64,000 bases of DNA, taken from Kitasatospora papulosa. Lineage in GTDB: Bacteria > Actinomycetota > Actinomycetes > Streptomycetales > Streptomycetaceae. Shown here one piece after another: positions 47,224-56,560 of this stretch. The notes below the pieces were generated by a model, which did no database searches, was not told the DNA's origin, and worked only from the letters and a program-made list of their open reading frames with translations. Within the stretch, counting starts at the first letter, position 1. Each line of letters starts with the position of its first letter. The stretch spans positions 1,116,001 to 1,180,000 of the forward strand of contig NZ_JNYQ01000001.1 in assembly GCF_000717245.1 (NCBI RefSeq), written 5' to 3'. A program made the translations under genes and the position numbers.

Positions 47224-49281
47224 ATGGCAGACCCCTCCAGCTACCGCCCCAAGCCGGGACAGATCCCCGACTCCCCGGGGGTCTACAAATTCCGCGACGA
47301 GCACCGCCGGGTGATCTACGTCGGGAAGGCCAAGAACCTGCGCCAGCGCCTGGCCAACTACTTCCAGGACCTGGCCGGCCTCCACCCGCGCACCCGGACG
47401 ATGGTCACCACGGCCGCGTCCGTGGAATGGACCGTCGTCTCCACCGAGGTCGAGGCACTTCAGCTGGAGTACTCCTGGATCAAGGAGTTCGACCCGCGGT
47501 TCAACGTCAAGTACCGCGACGACAAGAGCTATCCCTACCTCGCGGTCACGCTCAACGAGGAGTTCCCGCGCGTCCAGGTCATGCGCGGCGCCAAGAAGAA
47601 GGGCGTGCGCTACTTCGGCCCGTACGGCCACGCCTGGGCGATCCGCGAGACCGTCGACCTGATGCTCAGGGTCTTCCCCGTGCGCACCTGCTCCGCCGGC
47701 GTCTTCAAGAACGCCGAGCGGACCGGCCGCCCCTGCCTCCTCGGTTACATCGGCAAGTGCTCCGCGCCCTGCGTCGGACGCGTCACCCCCGAGGAACACC
47801 GGGACCTCGCCGGGGACTTCTGCGACTTCATGGCGGGCCGCACCGGGACGTACATCCGGCGCCTCGAGAAGGACATGACGCAGGCGGCCGAGGACATGGA
47901 GTACGAGCGCGCGGCCCGGCTGCGCGACGACGCGGAGGCGCTGAGGCGCGCCATGGAGAAGAGCGCCGTCGTCCTCGCCGACGCCACGGACGCCGACCTG
48001 ATCGCCGTCGCCGAGGACGAGCTCGAAGCCGCGGTCCAGATCTTCCACGTCCGCGGCGGACGCGTCCGCGGCCAGCGCGGCTGGGTCACGGACAAGGTCG
48101 AGGCCGTCGACACGGCGGGCCTGGTGGAACACGCGCTCCAGCAGCTGTACGGCGAGGAGTCGGGCGACTCCGTCCCCAAGGAGGTGCTGGTCCCGGCGCT
48201 GCCCGAGGATCCCGAAGCCGTGTCCCAGTGGCTCGCGGACCGCAGGGGGTCCCAGGTCAGCCTGCGTATCCCGCAGCGCGGGGACAAGAAGGACCTGATG
48301 GTCACGGTCCAGCGCAACGCCCAGCAGGCGCTGGGGCTGCACAAGACCAAGCGGGCGTCCGACCTCACGACGCGCTCCCGGGCCCTGGAGGAGATCGCCG
48401 AGGCGCTCGGTCTCGGCAGCGCTCCGCTGCGCGTCGAGTGTTTCGACATCTCGCACCTCCAGGGTGACGACGTGGTGGCGTCGATGGTGGTCTTCGAGGA
48501 CGGTCTCGCGCGCAAGAGCGAGTACCGCCGCTTCCAGATCAAGGGATTCGAGGGCCAGGACGACGTCCGGTCCATGCACGAGGTCATCGGCCGCCGTTTC
48601 AGGCGCTACCTCCAGGAGAAGGAGCGGACGGGGGAGTGGGAGGACTCCCCGGCCCCCACCGGCCCCGTTCCCGCATCCGCCCCGTCCGTGCCCGGGACCG
48701 CGGAGCCCGGCTCCGCCCGCGAGGAACCACGGGACGAGCCCCGGGAGGACGACGGCCGTCCCAAGCGGTTCGCCTACCCGCCGCAGCTCGTCGTCGTCGA
48801 CGGAGGGCAGCCCCAGGTCGCCGCGGCCAAGCGCGCCCTGGACGAGCTGGGCATCGACGACATCGCCGTCTGCGGTCTCGCCAAGCGCCTCGAAGAGGTC
48901 TGGCTGCCCGACGACGACGACCCGGTGGTCCTGCCCCGCTCCAGCGAGGGCCTCTATCTCCTCCAGCGCATCCGCGACGAGGCGCACCGCTTCGCCATCA
49001 CCTATCAGCGGGCCAAGCGGGCCAAGCGCATCCGCAGCAGCCCCCTGGACGACGTGCCGGGTCTCGGTGACACCCGCAAGCAGGCGCTGATCAAGCATTT
49101 CGGCTCCGTCAAGAAGCTGCGGCAGGCGACAATCGACGAGATCTGCGAGGTGCCGGGGATAGGGCGCAGGACCGCCGAATCGGTGGCCGTCGCCTTCGCG
49201 GCGGCCGCCCCGGCCGCACCCGCCGTGAACACCGCCACAGGAGAGATCATCGAAGAGGACGACGGGGGCAGCAGGACATGA
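47224..49281 (+). CDS. uvrC: Excinuclease ABC subunit C
   Basis: A 685-residue UvrC that makes both incisions in nucleotide excision repair. The GIY-YIG nuclease domain is at residues 13-100 (SPGVYKFRDEHRRVIYVGKAKNL), the UVR motif near 220 (DMEYERAARLRDDAEALRRAMEK) binds UvrB, the RNase H-like endonuclease region is VECFDISHLQGDDVVASMVVFEDG and QLVVVDGGQPQVAAAKRAL, and a double helix-hairpin-helix (VPGLGDTRKQALIKHFGS, VPGIGRRTAESVAVAF) ends it. A Pro/Glu-rich insert of about 46 residues lies between the two RNase H halves. The stop overlaps rapZ by four bases. Confidence 0.97.
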   Translation: MADPSSYRPKPGQIPDSPGVYKFRDEHRRVIYVGKAKNLRQRLANYFQDLAGLHPRTRTMVTTAASVEWTVVSTEVEALQLEYSWIKEFDPRFNVKYRDDKSYPYLAVTLNEEFPRVQVMRGAKKKGVRYFGPYGHAWAIRETVDLMLRVFPVRTCSAGVFKNAERTGRPCLLGYIGKCSAPCVGRVTPEEHRDLAGDFCDFMAGRTGTYIRRLEKDMTQAAEDMEYERAARLRDDAEALRRAMEKSAVVLADATDADLIAVAEDELEAAVQIFHVRGGRVRGQRGWVTDKVEAVDTAGLVEHALQQLYGEESGDSVPKEVLVPALPEDPEAVSQWLADRRGSQVSLRIPQRGDKKDLMVTVQRNAQQALGLHKTKRASDLTTRSRALEEIAEALGLGSAPLRVECFDISHLQGDDVVASMVVFEDGLARKSEYRRFQIKGFEGQDDVRSMHEVIGRRFRRYLQEKERTGEWEDSPAPTGPVPASAPSVPGTAEPGSAREEPRDEPREDDGRPKRFAYPPQLVVVDGGQPQVAAAKRALDELGIDDIAVCGLAKRLEEVWLPDDDDPVVLPRSSEGLYLLQRIRDEAHRFAITYQRAKRAKRIRSSPLDDVPGLGDTRKQALIKHFGSVKKLRQATIDEICEVPGIGRRTAESVAVAFAAAAPAAPAVNTATGEIIEEDDGGSRT

Positions 49282-50243
49282 CCCAGCACGCGCATGAACA
49301 CCGGAACGACCGCGGCCGAGCAGACGGAGCAGAAGACGTGAGTACGGGAAGCACCAACGAGAAGGCCGAGGCCGCGACGCCCGCCATTCCCGAGCTGGTG
49401 ATCATCTCCGGAATGTCCGGCGCCGGGCGCAGCACCGCCGCCAAGTGTCTGGAGGACCTCGGCTGGTTCGTCGTCGACAACCTGCCGCCCGCGTTGATCC
49501 CCACGATGGTGGAGCTCGGCGCCCGCTCCCAGGGAAACGTCGCCCGCATCGCCGTCGTCGTCGACGTCCGGGGCCGCCGCTTCTTCGACAACCTCAGGGA
49601 GTCCCTCGCGGACCTGGAGGCCAAGCACGTCACCCGGCGGATCGTCTTCCTGGAGTCCTCCGACGACGCCCTCGTACGCCGGTTCGAATCGGTCCGCCGT
49701 CCGCACCCGCTCCAGGGCGACGGCCGGATCGTCGACGGCATCGCGGCCGAGCGTGACCTGCTGCGTGAGCTGCGCGGCGACGCCGACCTCGTCATCGACA
49801 CCTCCAGCCTCAACGTGCACGAGCTGCGGGCCAAGATGGACGCGCAGTTCGCCGGCGACGAGGAGCCGGAGCTGCGGGCGACGGTGATGTCCTTCGGCTT
49901 CAAGTACGGGCTCCCGGTCGACGCCGACCTCGTCGTCGACTGCCGCTTCCTGCCCAATCCGCACTGGGTCCCGGAGCTCCGCCCCTTCACCGGGCTCAAC
50001 GAGGAGGTGTCCGACTACGTCTTCGACCAGCCGGGCGCCAAGGAATTCCTCAACCAGTACACGGAACTGCTGCAGCTCATCGCCACCGGCTACCGCCGCG
50101 AGGGCAAGCGTTACGTGACGATCGCCGTCGGATGCACGGGCGGCAAGCACCGTTCCGTCGCGATGTCGGAGAAGCTCGCCGCGCGGCTCGCCACCGAAGG
50201 GATCGAGACCGTCCTCGTCCACCGGGACATGGGGCGCGAGTGA
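49278..50243 (+). CDS. rapZ: RNase adapter RapZ / YvcJ family nucleotide-binding protein
   Basis: A 321-residue P-loop protein of the RapZ/YvcJ family. Walker A is ISGMSGAGRSTAAKCLEDLGWFVVDNLPP near residue 44, with Arg in place of the usual Lys (GAGRS instead of GAGKS), as in other actinobacterial homologues as far as I recall. The C-terminal domain ends with the conserved GCTGGKHRSVAMSEKLA. In E. coli RapZ targets the GlmZ sRNA; in B. subtilis YvcJ hydrolyses GTP. Its role here is unknown. Translation is coupled to uvrC (ATGA) and yvcK (GTGA). A later GTG (49338) is an alternative start. Confidence 0.92.
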   Translation: MTQHAHEHRNDRGRADGAEDVSTGSTNEKAEAATPAIPELVIISGMSGAGRSTAAKCLEDLGWFVVDNLPPALIPTMVELGARSQGNVARIAVVVDVRGRRFFDNLRESLADLEAKHVTRRIVFLESSDDALVRRFESVRRPHPLQGDGRIVDGIAAERDLLRELRGDADLVIDTSSLNVHELRAKMDAQFAGDEEPELRATVMSFGFKYGLPVDADLVVDCRFLPNPHWVPELRPFTGLNEEVSDYVFDQPGAKEFLNQYTELLQLIATGYRREGKRYVTIAVGCTGGKHRSVAMSEKLAARLATEGIETVLVHRDMGRE

Positions 50244-51274
50244 CCAGTCGCAACCTGCGTCAGCGCCGACTGAGCAGGGCCACGGCCGCGCTCTCCGGCC
50301 GCAAGCGCGGCGCACAGCCCAAGGTGGTCGCCCTCGGCGGCGGCATGGGGCTCTCCGCCTCGCTCACGGCGCTGCGCCGCATCACCGGCGACCTGACGGC
50401 CGTGGTGACCGTGGCCGACGACGGCGGGTCCAGCGGCCGGCTGCGCGAGGAACTCGGTGTGCTGCCTCCCGGCGACCTCCGCAAGGCACTCGCCGCGCTC
50501 TGCGGGGACGACGAGTGGGGCCAGACATGGGCCCAGGTCATCCAGCACCGCTTCGAGTCCAAGGGGGACCTGCACGAGCACGCGGTGGGCAATCTGCTCA
50601 TCGTCGCCCTCTGGGAGCAGCTGGGCGACCATGTGCAGGCCCTCGACCTGGTCGGCAAGCTGCTCGGAGCCCACGGCAGGGTGCTGCCGATGTCCGCCGT
50701 CCCCCTGGAGCTGCAGGCGCTGGTGAAGGGGCACGACCCCCAGCGCCCCGAGGACACGGTCACCGTGCGCGGACAGGCGACGGTGGCACTGACCCCCGGC
50801 GAGGTGCAGTCCGTCCACGTCGTCCCGGCCGACCCGCCCGCCGTCCCCGAGGCGGTGGCCGCGGTGCTCGACGCCGATTGGGTGGTTCTCGGTCCGGGGT
50901 CCTGGTTCTCCTCCGTGATTCCGCATCTACTGGTGCCCGAGCTGCTCGACGCGCTGGTGACCACGAAGGCCCGCAAGGTCCTCTCACTGAACCTCGCACC
51001 GCAGCCCGGTGAAACAGATGGCTTCTCACCGCAGCGTCATTTGGAGGTTTTGGGACGACACGCCCCTAAACTCGCCATGGACGTGGTGCTGGCCGATCTG
51101 GCCGCCGTGCCTGACCGTGAGTCCCTCGCAGACGCCGCCCAGCGCCTCGGAGCCGCGGTCGAGCTGGCCCCCGTGGCCTCACCCGACGGCGTTCCGATTC
51201 ATGATCCGGAGCTGTTGGCCGCCGCGTACGACCGTATTTTTCGGATGCATGGAAGGATCGGCCCATGGCGATGA
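50240..51274 (+). CDS. yvcK: YvcK/CofD-like gluconeogenesis factor
   Basis: A 344-residue YvcK protein of the CofD-like family, required in B. subtilis and mycobacteria for growth on gluconeogenic carbon and for normal cell shape. The N-terminal basic segment is followed by VVALGGGMGLSASLTALRRITGDLTAVVTVADDGGSSGRLREELGVLPPGDLRKALAAL, the UDP-GlcNAc-binding type signature, and later VVLGPGSWFSSVIPHLLVPELLDAL. It starts at GTG overlapping the rapZ stop and ends inside whiA by ten bases. Near the 3' end its codon use becomes atypically AT-rich (51007-51075), where I suspect a whiA promoter. Confidence 0.94.
   Translation: MTSRNLRQRRLSRATAALSGRKRGAQPKVVALGGGMGLSASLTALRRITGDLTAVVTVADDGGSSGRLREELGVLPPGDLRKALAALCGDDEWGQTWAQVIQHRFESKGDLHEHAVGNLLIVALWEQLGDHVQALDLVGKLLGAHGRVLPMSAVPLELQALVKGHDPQRPEDTVTVRGQATVALTPGEVQSVHVVPADPPAVPEAVAAVLDADWVVLGPGSWFSSVIPHLLVPELLDALVTTKARKVLSLNLAPQPGETDGFSPQRHLEVLGRHAPKLAMDVVLADLAAVPDRESLADAAQRLGAAVELAPVASPDGVPIHDPELLAAAYDRIFRMHGRIGPWR
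51041..51072 (+). promoter_or_regulatory. Candidate internal whiA promoter with WhiA-type GACAC box
   Basis: Within yvcK there is an AT-rich patch with TTGGAG (51041-51046), GACAC (51057-51061) and TAAACT (51067-51072). WhiA is reported to bind GACAC, and the whiA gene of S. coelicolor has a developmentally induced promoter within the upstream gene. The 20-base spacing is longer than ideal. Confidence 0.45.
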
Positions 51275-52254
51275 CGCCAGCGGTGAAGGACGAAATCTCT
51301 CGGCTTCCCGTGACACGGACCTGCTGCAGAAAGGCAGAGGTCTCGGCGATCCTCCGGTTCGCGGGCGGGCTGCACCTGGTGAGCGGCCGGATCGTGATCG
51401 AGGCCGAGCTGGACACCGGGAACGCGGCACGCCGGCTCAAGCGGGACATCCTGGAGATCTTCGGGCACAGCTCGGAGCTGATCGTGATGGCTCCCGGTGG
51501 TCTGCGCCGCGGTTCCCGGTTCGTCGTGCGGGTGGTGGCGGGCGGGGACCAGCTCGCCCGCCAGACCGGCCTGGTGGACGGTCGCGGCCGTCCCATCCGC
51601 GGTCTGCCGCCGCAGGTGGTCTCGGGGGCCACCTGCGACGCCGAGGCCGCCTGGCGCGGGGCCTTCCTGGCCCACGGCTCGCTCACCGAGCCGGGCCGCT
51701 CCTCCTCGCTGGAGGTGACCTGTCCCGGCCCGGAGGCCGCCCTCGCCCTGGTGGGCGCGGCCCGCAGGCTCTCGATCGCCGCCAAGGCCCGTGAGGTGCG
51801 CGGCGTGGACCGCGTCGTCGTCCGCGACGGTGACGCGATCGGCGCCCTGCTGACCCGGCTGGGAGCCCATGACGCGGTGCTGGCCTGGGAGGAGCGCCGT
51901 ATGCGGCGCGAGGTCCGTGCCACGGCCAACCGGCTCGCCAACTTCGACGACGCCAACCTCCGCCGCTCCGCCCGCGCCGCGGTCGCCGCGGGCGCCCGGG
52001 TGGGGCGTGCGCTGGAGATCCTGGGCGAGGAGGTTCCGGAGCACCTCGCGGCCGCCGGGCGGCTGCGTATGGAGCACAAGCAGGCCTCCCTGGAGGAGCT
52101 GGGGGCGCTCGCCGACCCGCCGCTGACCAAGGACGCGGTCGCCGGCCGTATCCGGCGCCTGCTGGCCATGGCCGACAAGCGCGCCCAGGACCTCGGGATC
52201 CCCGGAACGGAATCGACGCTCGGCGAGGAGCTGGCCGACGGCCTCGTGGGCTGA
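51265..52254 (+). CDS. whiA: Sporulation regulator WhiA
   Basis: A 329-residue WhiA, which starts sporulation-specific transcription together with WhiB in Streptomyces aerial hyphae. It has an N-terminal LAGLIDADG homing-endonuclease-like fold (TPAVKDEISRLPVTRTCCRKAEVSAILRFAGGLHLV, then AWRGAFLAHGSLTEPGRSSSLEV) without nuclease function, and a C-terminal helix-turn-helix (ANLRRSARAAVAAGARVGRALEILG and LTKDAVAGRIRRLLAMADK). The start MAMTPAVKDEISRLP is nearly identical to that of known Streptomyces WhiA. It is the last gene of the uvrC-rapZ-yvcK-whiA operon. Confidence 0.97.
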   Translation: MAMTPAVKDEISRLPVTRTCCRKAEVSAILRFAGGLHLVSGRIVIEAELDTGNAARRLKRDILEIFGHSSELIVMAPGGLRRGSRFVVRVVAGGDQLARQTGLVDGRGRPIRGLPPQVVSGATCDAEAAWRGAFLAHGSLTEPGRSSSLEVTCPGPEAALALVGAARRLSIAAKAREVRGVDRVVVRDGDAIGALLTRLGAHDAVLAWEERRMRREVRATANRLANFDDANLRRSARAAVAAGARVGRALEILGEEVPEHLAAAGRLRMEHKQASLEELGALADPPLTKDAVAGRIRRLLAMADKRAQDLGIPGTESTLGEELADGLVG

Positions 52255-52265
52255 GGAGCCGCAGA

Positions 52266-52301
52266 ACCGCCCCGGCCACCCCCTCCGGTGGCCGGGGCGG
52301 T
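52266..52301 (+). terminator. whiA operon terminator
   Basis: A 15-bp perfect stem pairs the arm at 52266-52280 (ACCGCCCCGGCCACC) with 52287-52301, with a six-base loop. It starts 11 bases after the whiA stop. Confidence 0.85.
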
Positions 52302-52457
52302 CGCGTGCCGGGGCGGGACGAAGGAGGCCGTCCGCCATTTCCGGCCGCCGGGAGCGGGCCATTCCTAAATCGTCGGAGAGAATTTCCGGAATTGACGCGG
52401 CCGTCGATCCGCTCGACGGGAATGAGTCACCCTTGGGTGGCATGTATGAGTGCGACC

Positions 52458-52565
52458 CCGCACGAATGAGCGGTGTGCTCCGCAGTTCGTCCCACGTGTA
52501 CTCCGGAAGTGTGCGGGCGACCCGCGGCTTTTATCGATTGAGTAGCACTCCGCACAATTGAGCGG
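52458..52565. repeat. Two near-identical 16-bp dyads upstream of gap
   Basis: CCGCACGAATGAGCGG at 52458-52473 and CCGCACAATTGAGCGG at 52550-52565 agree at 14 of 16 positions. Each has CCGC/GCGG arms around an AT-rich centre, and each is followed within about 25 bases by a TGTGCTCCG. They are 92 bases apart, close to nine helical turns. They look like paired operator sites or a repeated binding motif. Confidence 0.6.
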
Positions 52566-52879
52566 TTAACTCGGGATGTGCTCCGGCGGTGCGTGCCGGG
52601 GTCCATCGGCGCTGCCCGGCCCCGGCGCAACCGCCTCGGCCGGGCCCGTGCCGGTGACTCCCGGTGACGTCGCGCCGGGAGGGTGCCGTCCTCCGCCCTA
52701 CGGCCGCAAAGGGGCCGGTTCGGGGCGGTGTTGACGCTTCGTGACCGTAGTGCCGCAGGCGTCCCCCTCGTCGTCGCCCCTGTGCGGAATCCGGCCGGAA
52801 TCCGTTGCTCCTACTCGGGAGTACGGACATCCCTCTTCGCACCGCTGCTCTCGATGTCACTCCTGAGGCTTCGGAGAGG

Positions 52880-52913
52880 TAGGGTCGGAGGCGGTCGGGG
52901 ACATCCCTATAAA
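52880..52913 (+). promoter_or_regulatory. gap promoter region
   Basis: Two overlapping -10 candidates: TAGGGT at 52880-52885 and TATAAA at 52908-52913, the latter the best -10 in the region. -35 matches are weak for both (TCGGAG or TGTCAC), which suggests activator dependence or an alternative sigma factor. Confidence 0.45.
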
Positions 52914-52916
52914 ACT

Positions 52917-52936
52917 CGCCGGCATCGAAACCGGCG
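52917..52936 (+). other. gap leader hairpin
   Basis: CGCCGG (52917-52922) pairs with CCGGCG (52931-52936) around an eight-base loop, directly after the TATAAA element and ahead of the GAGGAG ribosome-binding site. A 5' hairpin may stabilise this abundant mRNA. Confidence 0.5.
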
Positions 52937-52958
52937 TTCCTAACGAGGAGATCGGTTC

Positions 52959-53969
<1,011 letters not shown>

Positions 53970-54001
53970 TCCTAGGATCGACAGGCATCCAGGTGTGATG
54001 T

Positions 54002-54044
54002 GAGGGGCTCGGACGGCGCGACGTGGCGCCGTCCGGGCCCCCTC
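54002..54044 (+). terminator. Strong hairpin between gap and pgk
   Basis: A stem of about 18 bp with a six-base loop: GAGGGGCTCGGACGGCGC pairs with GCGCCGTCCGGGCCCCCTC, with one bulge. It probably ends most gap transcripts while letting some polymerase pass to pgk, or marks a separate pgk promoter. Confidence 0.72.
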
Positions 54045-54082
54045 GCATGGTCATCCGTCCTTCCAAGGAGTATTGGGAACAG

Positions 54083-55294
54083 ATGAAGACGATCGACGAA
54101 CTTCTCGCCGAAGGGGTCGCGGGCAAGCGGGTATTCGTCCGTGCCGACCTCAACGTGCCGCTGGACGGCACCACGATCACCGACGACGGCCGCATCCGCG
54201 CCGTCCGCCCGACGGTCTCCGCGCTCGCCGCGGCCGGCGCCCGGGTCGTCGTCGCCTCGCACCTCGGCCGGCCGAAGGGAGCCCCGGACCCGGCGTTCTC
54301 GCTGGCCCCCGCCGCCGCGCGCCTCGGCGAGCTCCTCGGATCCGAGGTCGCCTTCGCGACCGACACCGTCGGCGAGTCCGCCCGTGCGACGGTCGCGGCC
54401 CTCACCGACGGCCAGGTCGCCGTCATCGAGAACCTCCGCTTCAACGCCGGTGAGACGTCGAAGGACGACGCCGAGCGCGGTGCCTTCGCCGACCAGCTCG
54501 CCGAGCTCGCCGACCTGTACGTGGGAGACGGCTTCGGCGCCGTCCACCGCAAGCACGCCTCGGTCTTCGACCTCCCGGCGCGGCTGCCGCACGCCGCCGG
54601 CGGCCTGATCGCCACCGAGGTCGGTGTCCTGAAGAAGCTCACCGAGGACGTCGCGCGCCCCTACGCCGTGGTCCTCGGCGGAGCCAAAGTCTCGGACAAG
54701 CTCGGCGTCATCGACCACCTGCTGGAGAAGGCCGACCGCATCCTGATCGGCGGCGGCATGGCGTACACCTTCCTCAAGGCCCAGGGGCACGAGGTGGGCA
54801 TCTCGCTCCTCCAGGAGGACCAGGTCCCGGCCGTCCAGGGGTACCTCAAGCGGGCCGAGGAGCTCGGTGTGGAGTTCGTGCTCCCCGTCGACGTCCTCGT
54901 GGCCCACGAGTTCCCGGACCTGAAGACCAAGGCCCCGGCCCATCCCGCCACGGTCGCCGCCGACGCCATCCCGGCCGACCAGGAGGGCCTGGACATCGGG
55001 CCCGCGACCCGCGAGCTGTACGCTGCCAAGCTCGCCGACGCGGCCACCGTCTTCTGGAACGGCCCGATGGGCGTCTTCGAGCACCCCGACTACGCCGAGG
55101 GCACCAAGGCCGTCGCCCAGGCGCTCGTCGACTCCCCGGCCTTCAGCGTCGTCGGCGGCGGGGACTCCGCTGCCGCCGTCCGCATCCTGGGCTTCGACGA
55201 GAACGCATTCGGCCACATCTCGACCGGTGGCGGCGCCAGCCTCGAATACCTCGAAGGCAAGACGCTTCCCGGACTCGCCGCACTGGAGGACTGA
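54083..55294 (+). CDS. pgk: Phosphoglycerate kinase
   Basis: A 403-residue Pgk that transfers phosphate from 1,3-bisphosphoglycerate to ADP. Typical features are KRVFVRADLNVPLDG at the start, SHLGRPKGAPDPAFSLAP, NLRFNAGETSKDD, VVLGGAKVSDKLGVIDHLLEKADRILIGGGMAYTFL and the nucleotide-binding GGGDSAAAVRILGFDENAFGHISTGGGASLEYLEGKTLPGL. AAGGAG lies 12 bases upstream of the ATG. tpiA follows after six bases. Confidence 0.97.
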   Translation: MKTIDELLAEGVAGKRVFVRADLNVPLDGTTITDDGRIRAVRPTVSALAAAGARVVVASHLGRPKGAPDPAFSLAPAAARLGELLGSEVAFATDTVGESARATVAALTDGQVAVIENLRFNAGETSKDDAERGAFADQLAELADLYVGDGFGAVHRKHASVFDLPARLPHAAGGLIATEVGVLKKLTEDVARPYAVVLGGAKVSDKLGVIDHLLEKADRILIGGGMAYTFLKAQGHEVGISLLQEDQVPAVQGYLKRAEELGVEFVLPVDVLVAHEFPDLKTKAPAHPATVAADAIPADQEGLDIGPATRELYAAKLADAATVFWNGPMGVFEHPDYAEGTKAVAQALVDSPAFSVVGGGDSAAAVRILGFDENAFGHISTGGGASLEYLEGKTLPGLAALED

Positions 55295-55300
55295 CCCTCA

Positions 55301-56077
55301 ATGACCACCCGCACCCCGCTCATGGCGGGCAACTGGAAGATGAACCTCAACCACCTCGAGGCCATCGCGCACGTCCAGAAGCTCGCCTTCGCCCTGGCCG
55401 ACAAGGACTACGACGCCGTCGAGGTCGCCGTCCTGCCGCCCTTCACCGACCTGCGCTCCGTGCAGACGCTGGTCGACGGCGACAAGCTGAAGATCAAGTA
55501 CGGCGCCCAGGACCTCTCCGCGCAGGACTCCGGCGCGTACACCGGTGAGATCTCCGGCCCGATGCTCGCCAAGCTGAAGTGCACCTTCGTCGCCGTCGGT
55601 CACAGCGAGCGCCGCCAGTACCACGGCGAGAACGACGAGATCTGCAACGCCAAGGTGAAGGCCGCCTACAAGCACGGCCTGACCCCGATCCTCTGCGTCG
55701 GCGAGGGCCTGGAGATCCGCAAGGCCGGTGACCAGGTGTCCTACACCCTGGCGCAGCTCGACGGCGCACTGAAGGACATCCCGGCCGAGCAGGCCGAGTC
55801 CATCGTGATCGCGTACGAGCCGGTCTGGGCCATCGGGACCGGCGAGGTCGCCACCCCCGAGGACGCCCAGGAGGTCTGCGGTGCGATCCGCCGCAGGCTC
55901 GCCGAGCTCTACTCGCAGGAGCTGGCCGACGCCGTCCGCATCCAGTACGGCGGCTCGGTGAAGTCGGGGAACGTCGCGGCCATCATGGCGCAGCCCGACG
56001 TGGACGGTGCCCTCATCGGCGGTGCCGCGCTGGACGCCGACGAGTTCGTCAAGATCGTCCGCTTCCGCGACCAGTAG
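55301..56077 (+). CDS. tpiA: Triosephosphate isomerase
   Basis: A 258-residue TIM-barrel enzyme interconverting dihydroxyacetone phosphate and glyceraldehyde-3-phosphate. Catalytic residues appear in MAGNWKMNLNH (Asn, Lys), AVGHSERRQYHGE (His) and the VIAYEPVWAIGTGEVATPEDAQE loop (Glu). The phosphate-binding motif is IQYGGSVKSGNVAAIMAQPDVDGALIGGAALDADEF. It is six bases from pgk, so the two are cotranscribed. Confidence 0.97.
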   Translation: MTTRTPLMAGNWKMNLNHLEAIAHVQKLAFALADKDYDAVEVAVLPPFTDLRSVQTLVDGDKLKIKYGAQDLSAQDSGAYTGEISGPMLAKLKCTFVAVGHSERRQYHGENDEICNAKVKAAYKHGLTPILCVGEGLEIRKAGDQVSYTLAQLDGALKDIPAEQAESIVIAYEPVWAIGTGEVATPEDAQEVCGAIRRRLAELYSQELADAVRIQYGGSVKSGNVAAIMAQPDVDGALIGGAALDADEFVKIVRFRDQ

Positions 56078-56133
56078 GATCGTCCGCCGCCGCGACCGGT
56101 GAGTATGCGGTGGGGCGGATCCGTCGTACCCTT

Positions 56134-56168
56134 GCGGGGGCCAGGGGGGTATACCCCCGGGCCCCCGC
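56134..56168 (+). terminator. Hairpin between tpiA and secG
   Basis: GCGGGGGCC (56134-56142) pairs with GGCCCCCGC (56160-56168), and an inner GGGGGTATACCCCC palindrome extends the stem. The structure lies about 57 bases after tpiA and 47 before secG; it could attenuate transcription into secG. Confidence 0.7.
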
Positions 56169-56214
56169 TGTTCGTACATGCAGTCCTAGGAATTCCGGAA
56201 AGTAGGGACCAGCC

Positions 56215-56451
56215 GTGGTTTTGGCGTTCGAGATCGCCCTGATCGTCTTCAGCCTGCTGCTGATGCTGCTGGTGCTGATGCACAAGGGGAAGGGCGGCGG
56301 CCTCTCCGACATGTTCGGCGGTGGAATGCAGTCGTCCGTGGGCGGCTCGTCGGTCGCCGAGCGGAACCTCGACCGCATCACCGTCGTGGTCGGTCTGGCC
56401 TGGTTCGCATGCATTGTCGTCCTTGCCCTGCTCATCAAGCTGGACAGCTGA
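56215..56451 (+). CDS. secG: Preprotein translocase subunit SecG
   Basis: A 78-residue SecG, the small third subunit of the SecYEG channel. Two hydrophobic helices (ALIVFSLLLMLLVLMHKGK and VVVGLAWFACIVVLALLIKL) flank the conserved KGKGGGLSDMFGGGMQSSVGGSSVAERNLDRIT loop. GTG start with AGTAGGGACC upstream. Its place behind the glycolytic genes is common in actinobacteria and firmicutes. Confidence 0.95.
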   Translation: MVLAFEIALIVFSLLLMLLVLMHKGKGGGLSDMFGGGMQSSVGGSSVAERNLDRITVVVGLAWFACIVVLALLIKLDS

Positions 56452-56492
56452 CCCGTCGTCCGCGATTCCCGGTGAGGGTGTAACTCCTTTCA

Positions 56493-56521
56493 CTGGACGC
56501 GCGTTGGGCCTTACGTAGACT
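56493..56521 (+). promoter_or_regulatory. Promoter candidate of the RbpA-like gene
   Basis: -35 CTGGAC (56493-56498), 17-base spacer, -10 TAGACT (56516-56521), about 35 bases before the GTG. Confidence 0.45.
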
Positions 56522-56560
56522 GGGGCATCTTCGAGCACCATCACGCAGGGAGTTACGACC

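Larger units (their letters stand above)
52302..52958. other. Long intergenic region before gap
   Basis: About 650 bases without a convincing gene. Base composition from 52360 to 52570 is clearly less GC-rich than the genes around. It contains two near-identical 16-bp dyads (52458-52473 and 52550-52565), several TGTGCTCCG stretches, and the gap promoter and leader hairpin at the right end. A very short frame (15 codons from an ATG at 52422) has no support. Confidence 0.7.

Noticed and set aside
56144..56160. GGGGGTATACCCCC upstream of secG, resembling a CsoR copper operator
   Set aside because: The half-site order is the reverse of known CsoR operators, and the palindrome is explained as the inner part of a terminator hairpin.
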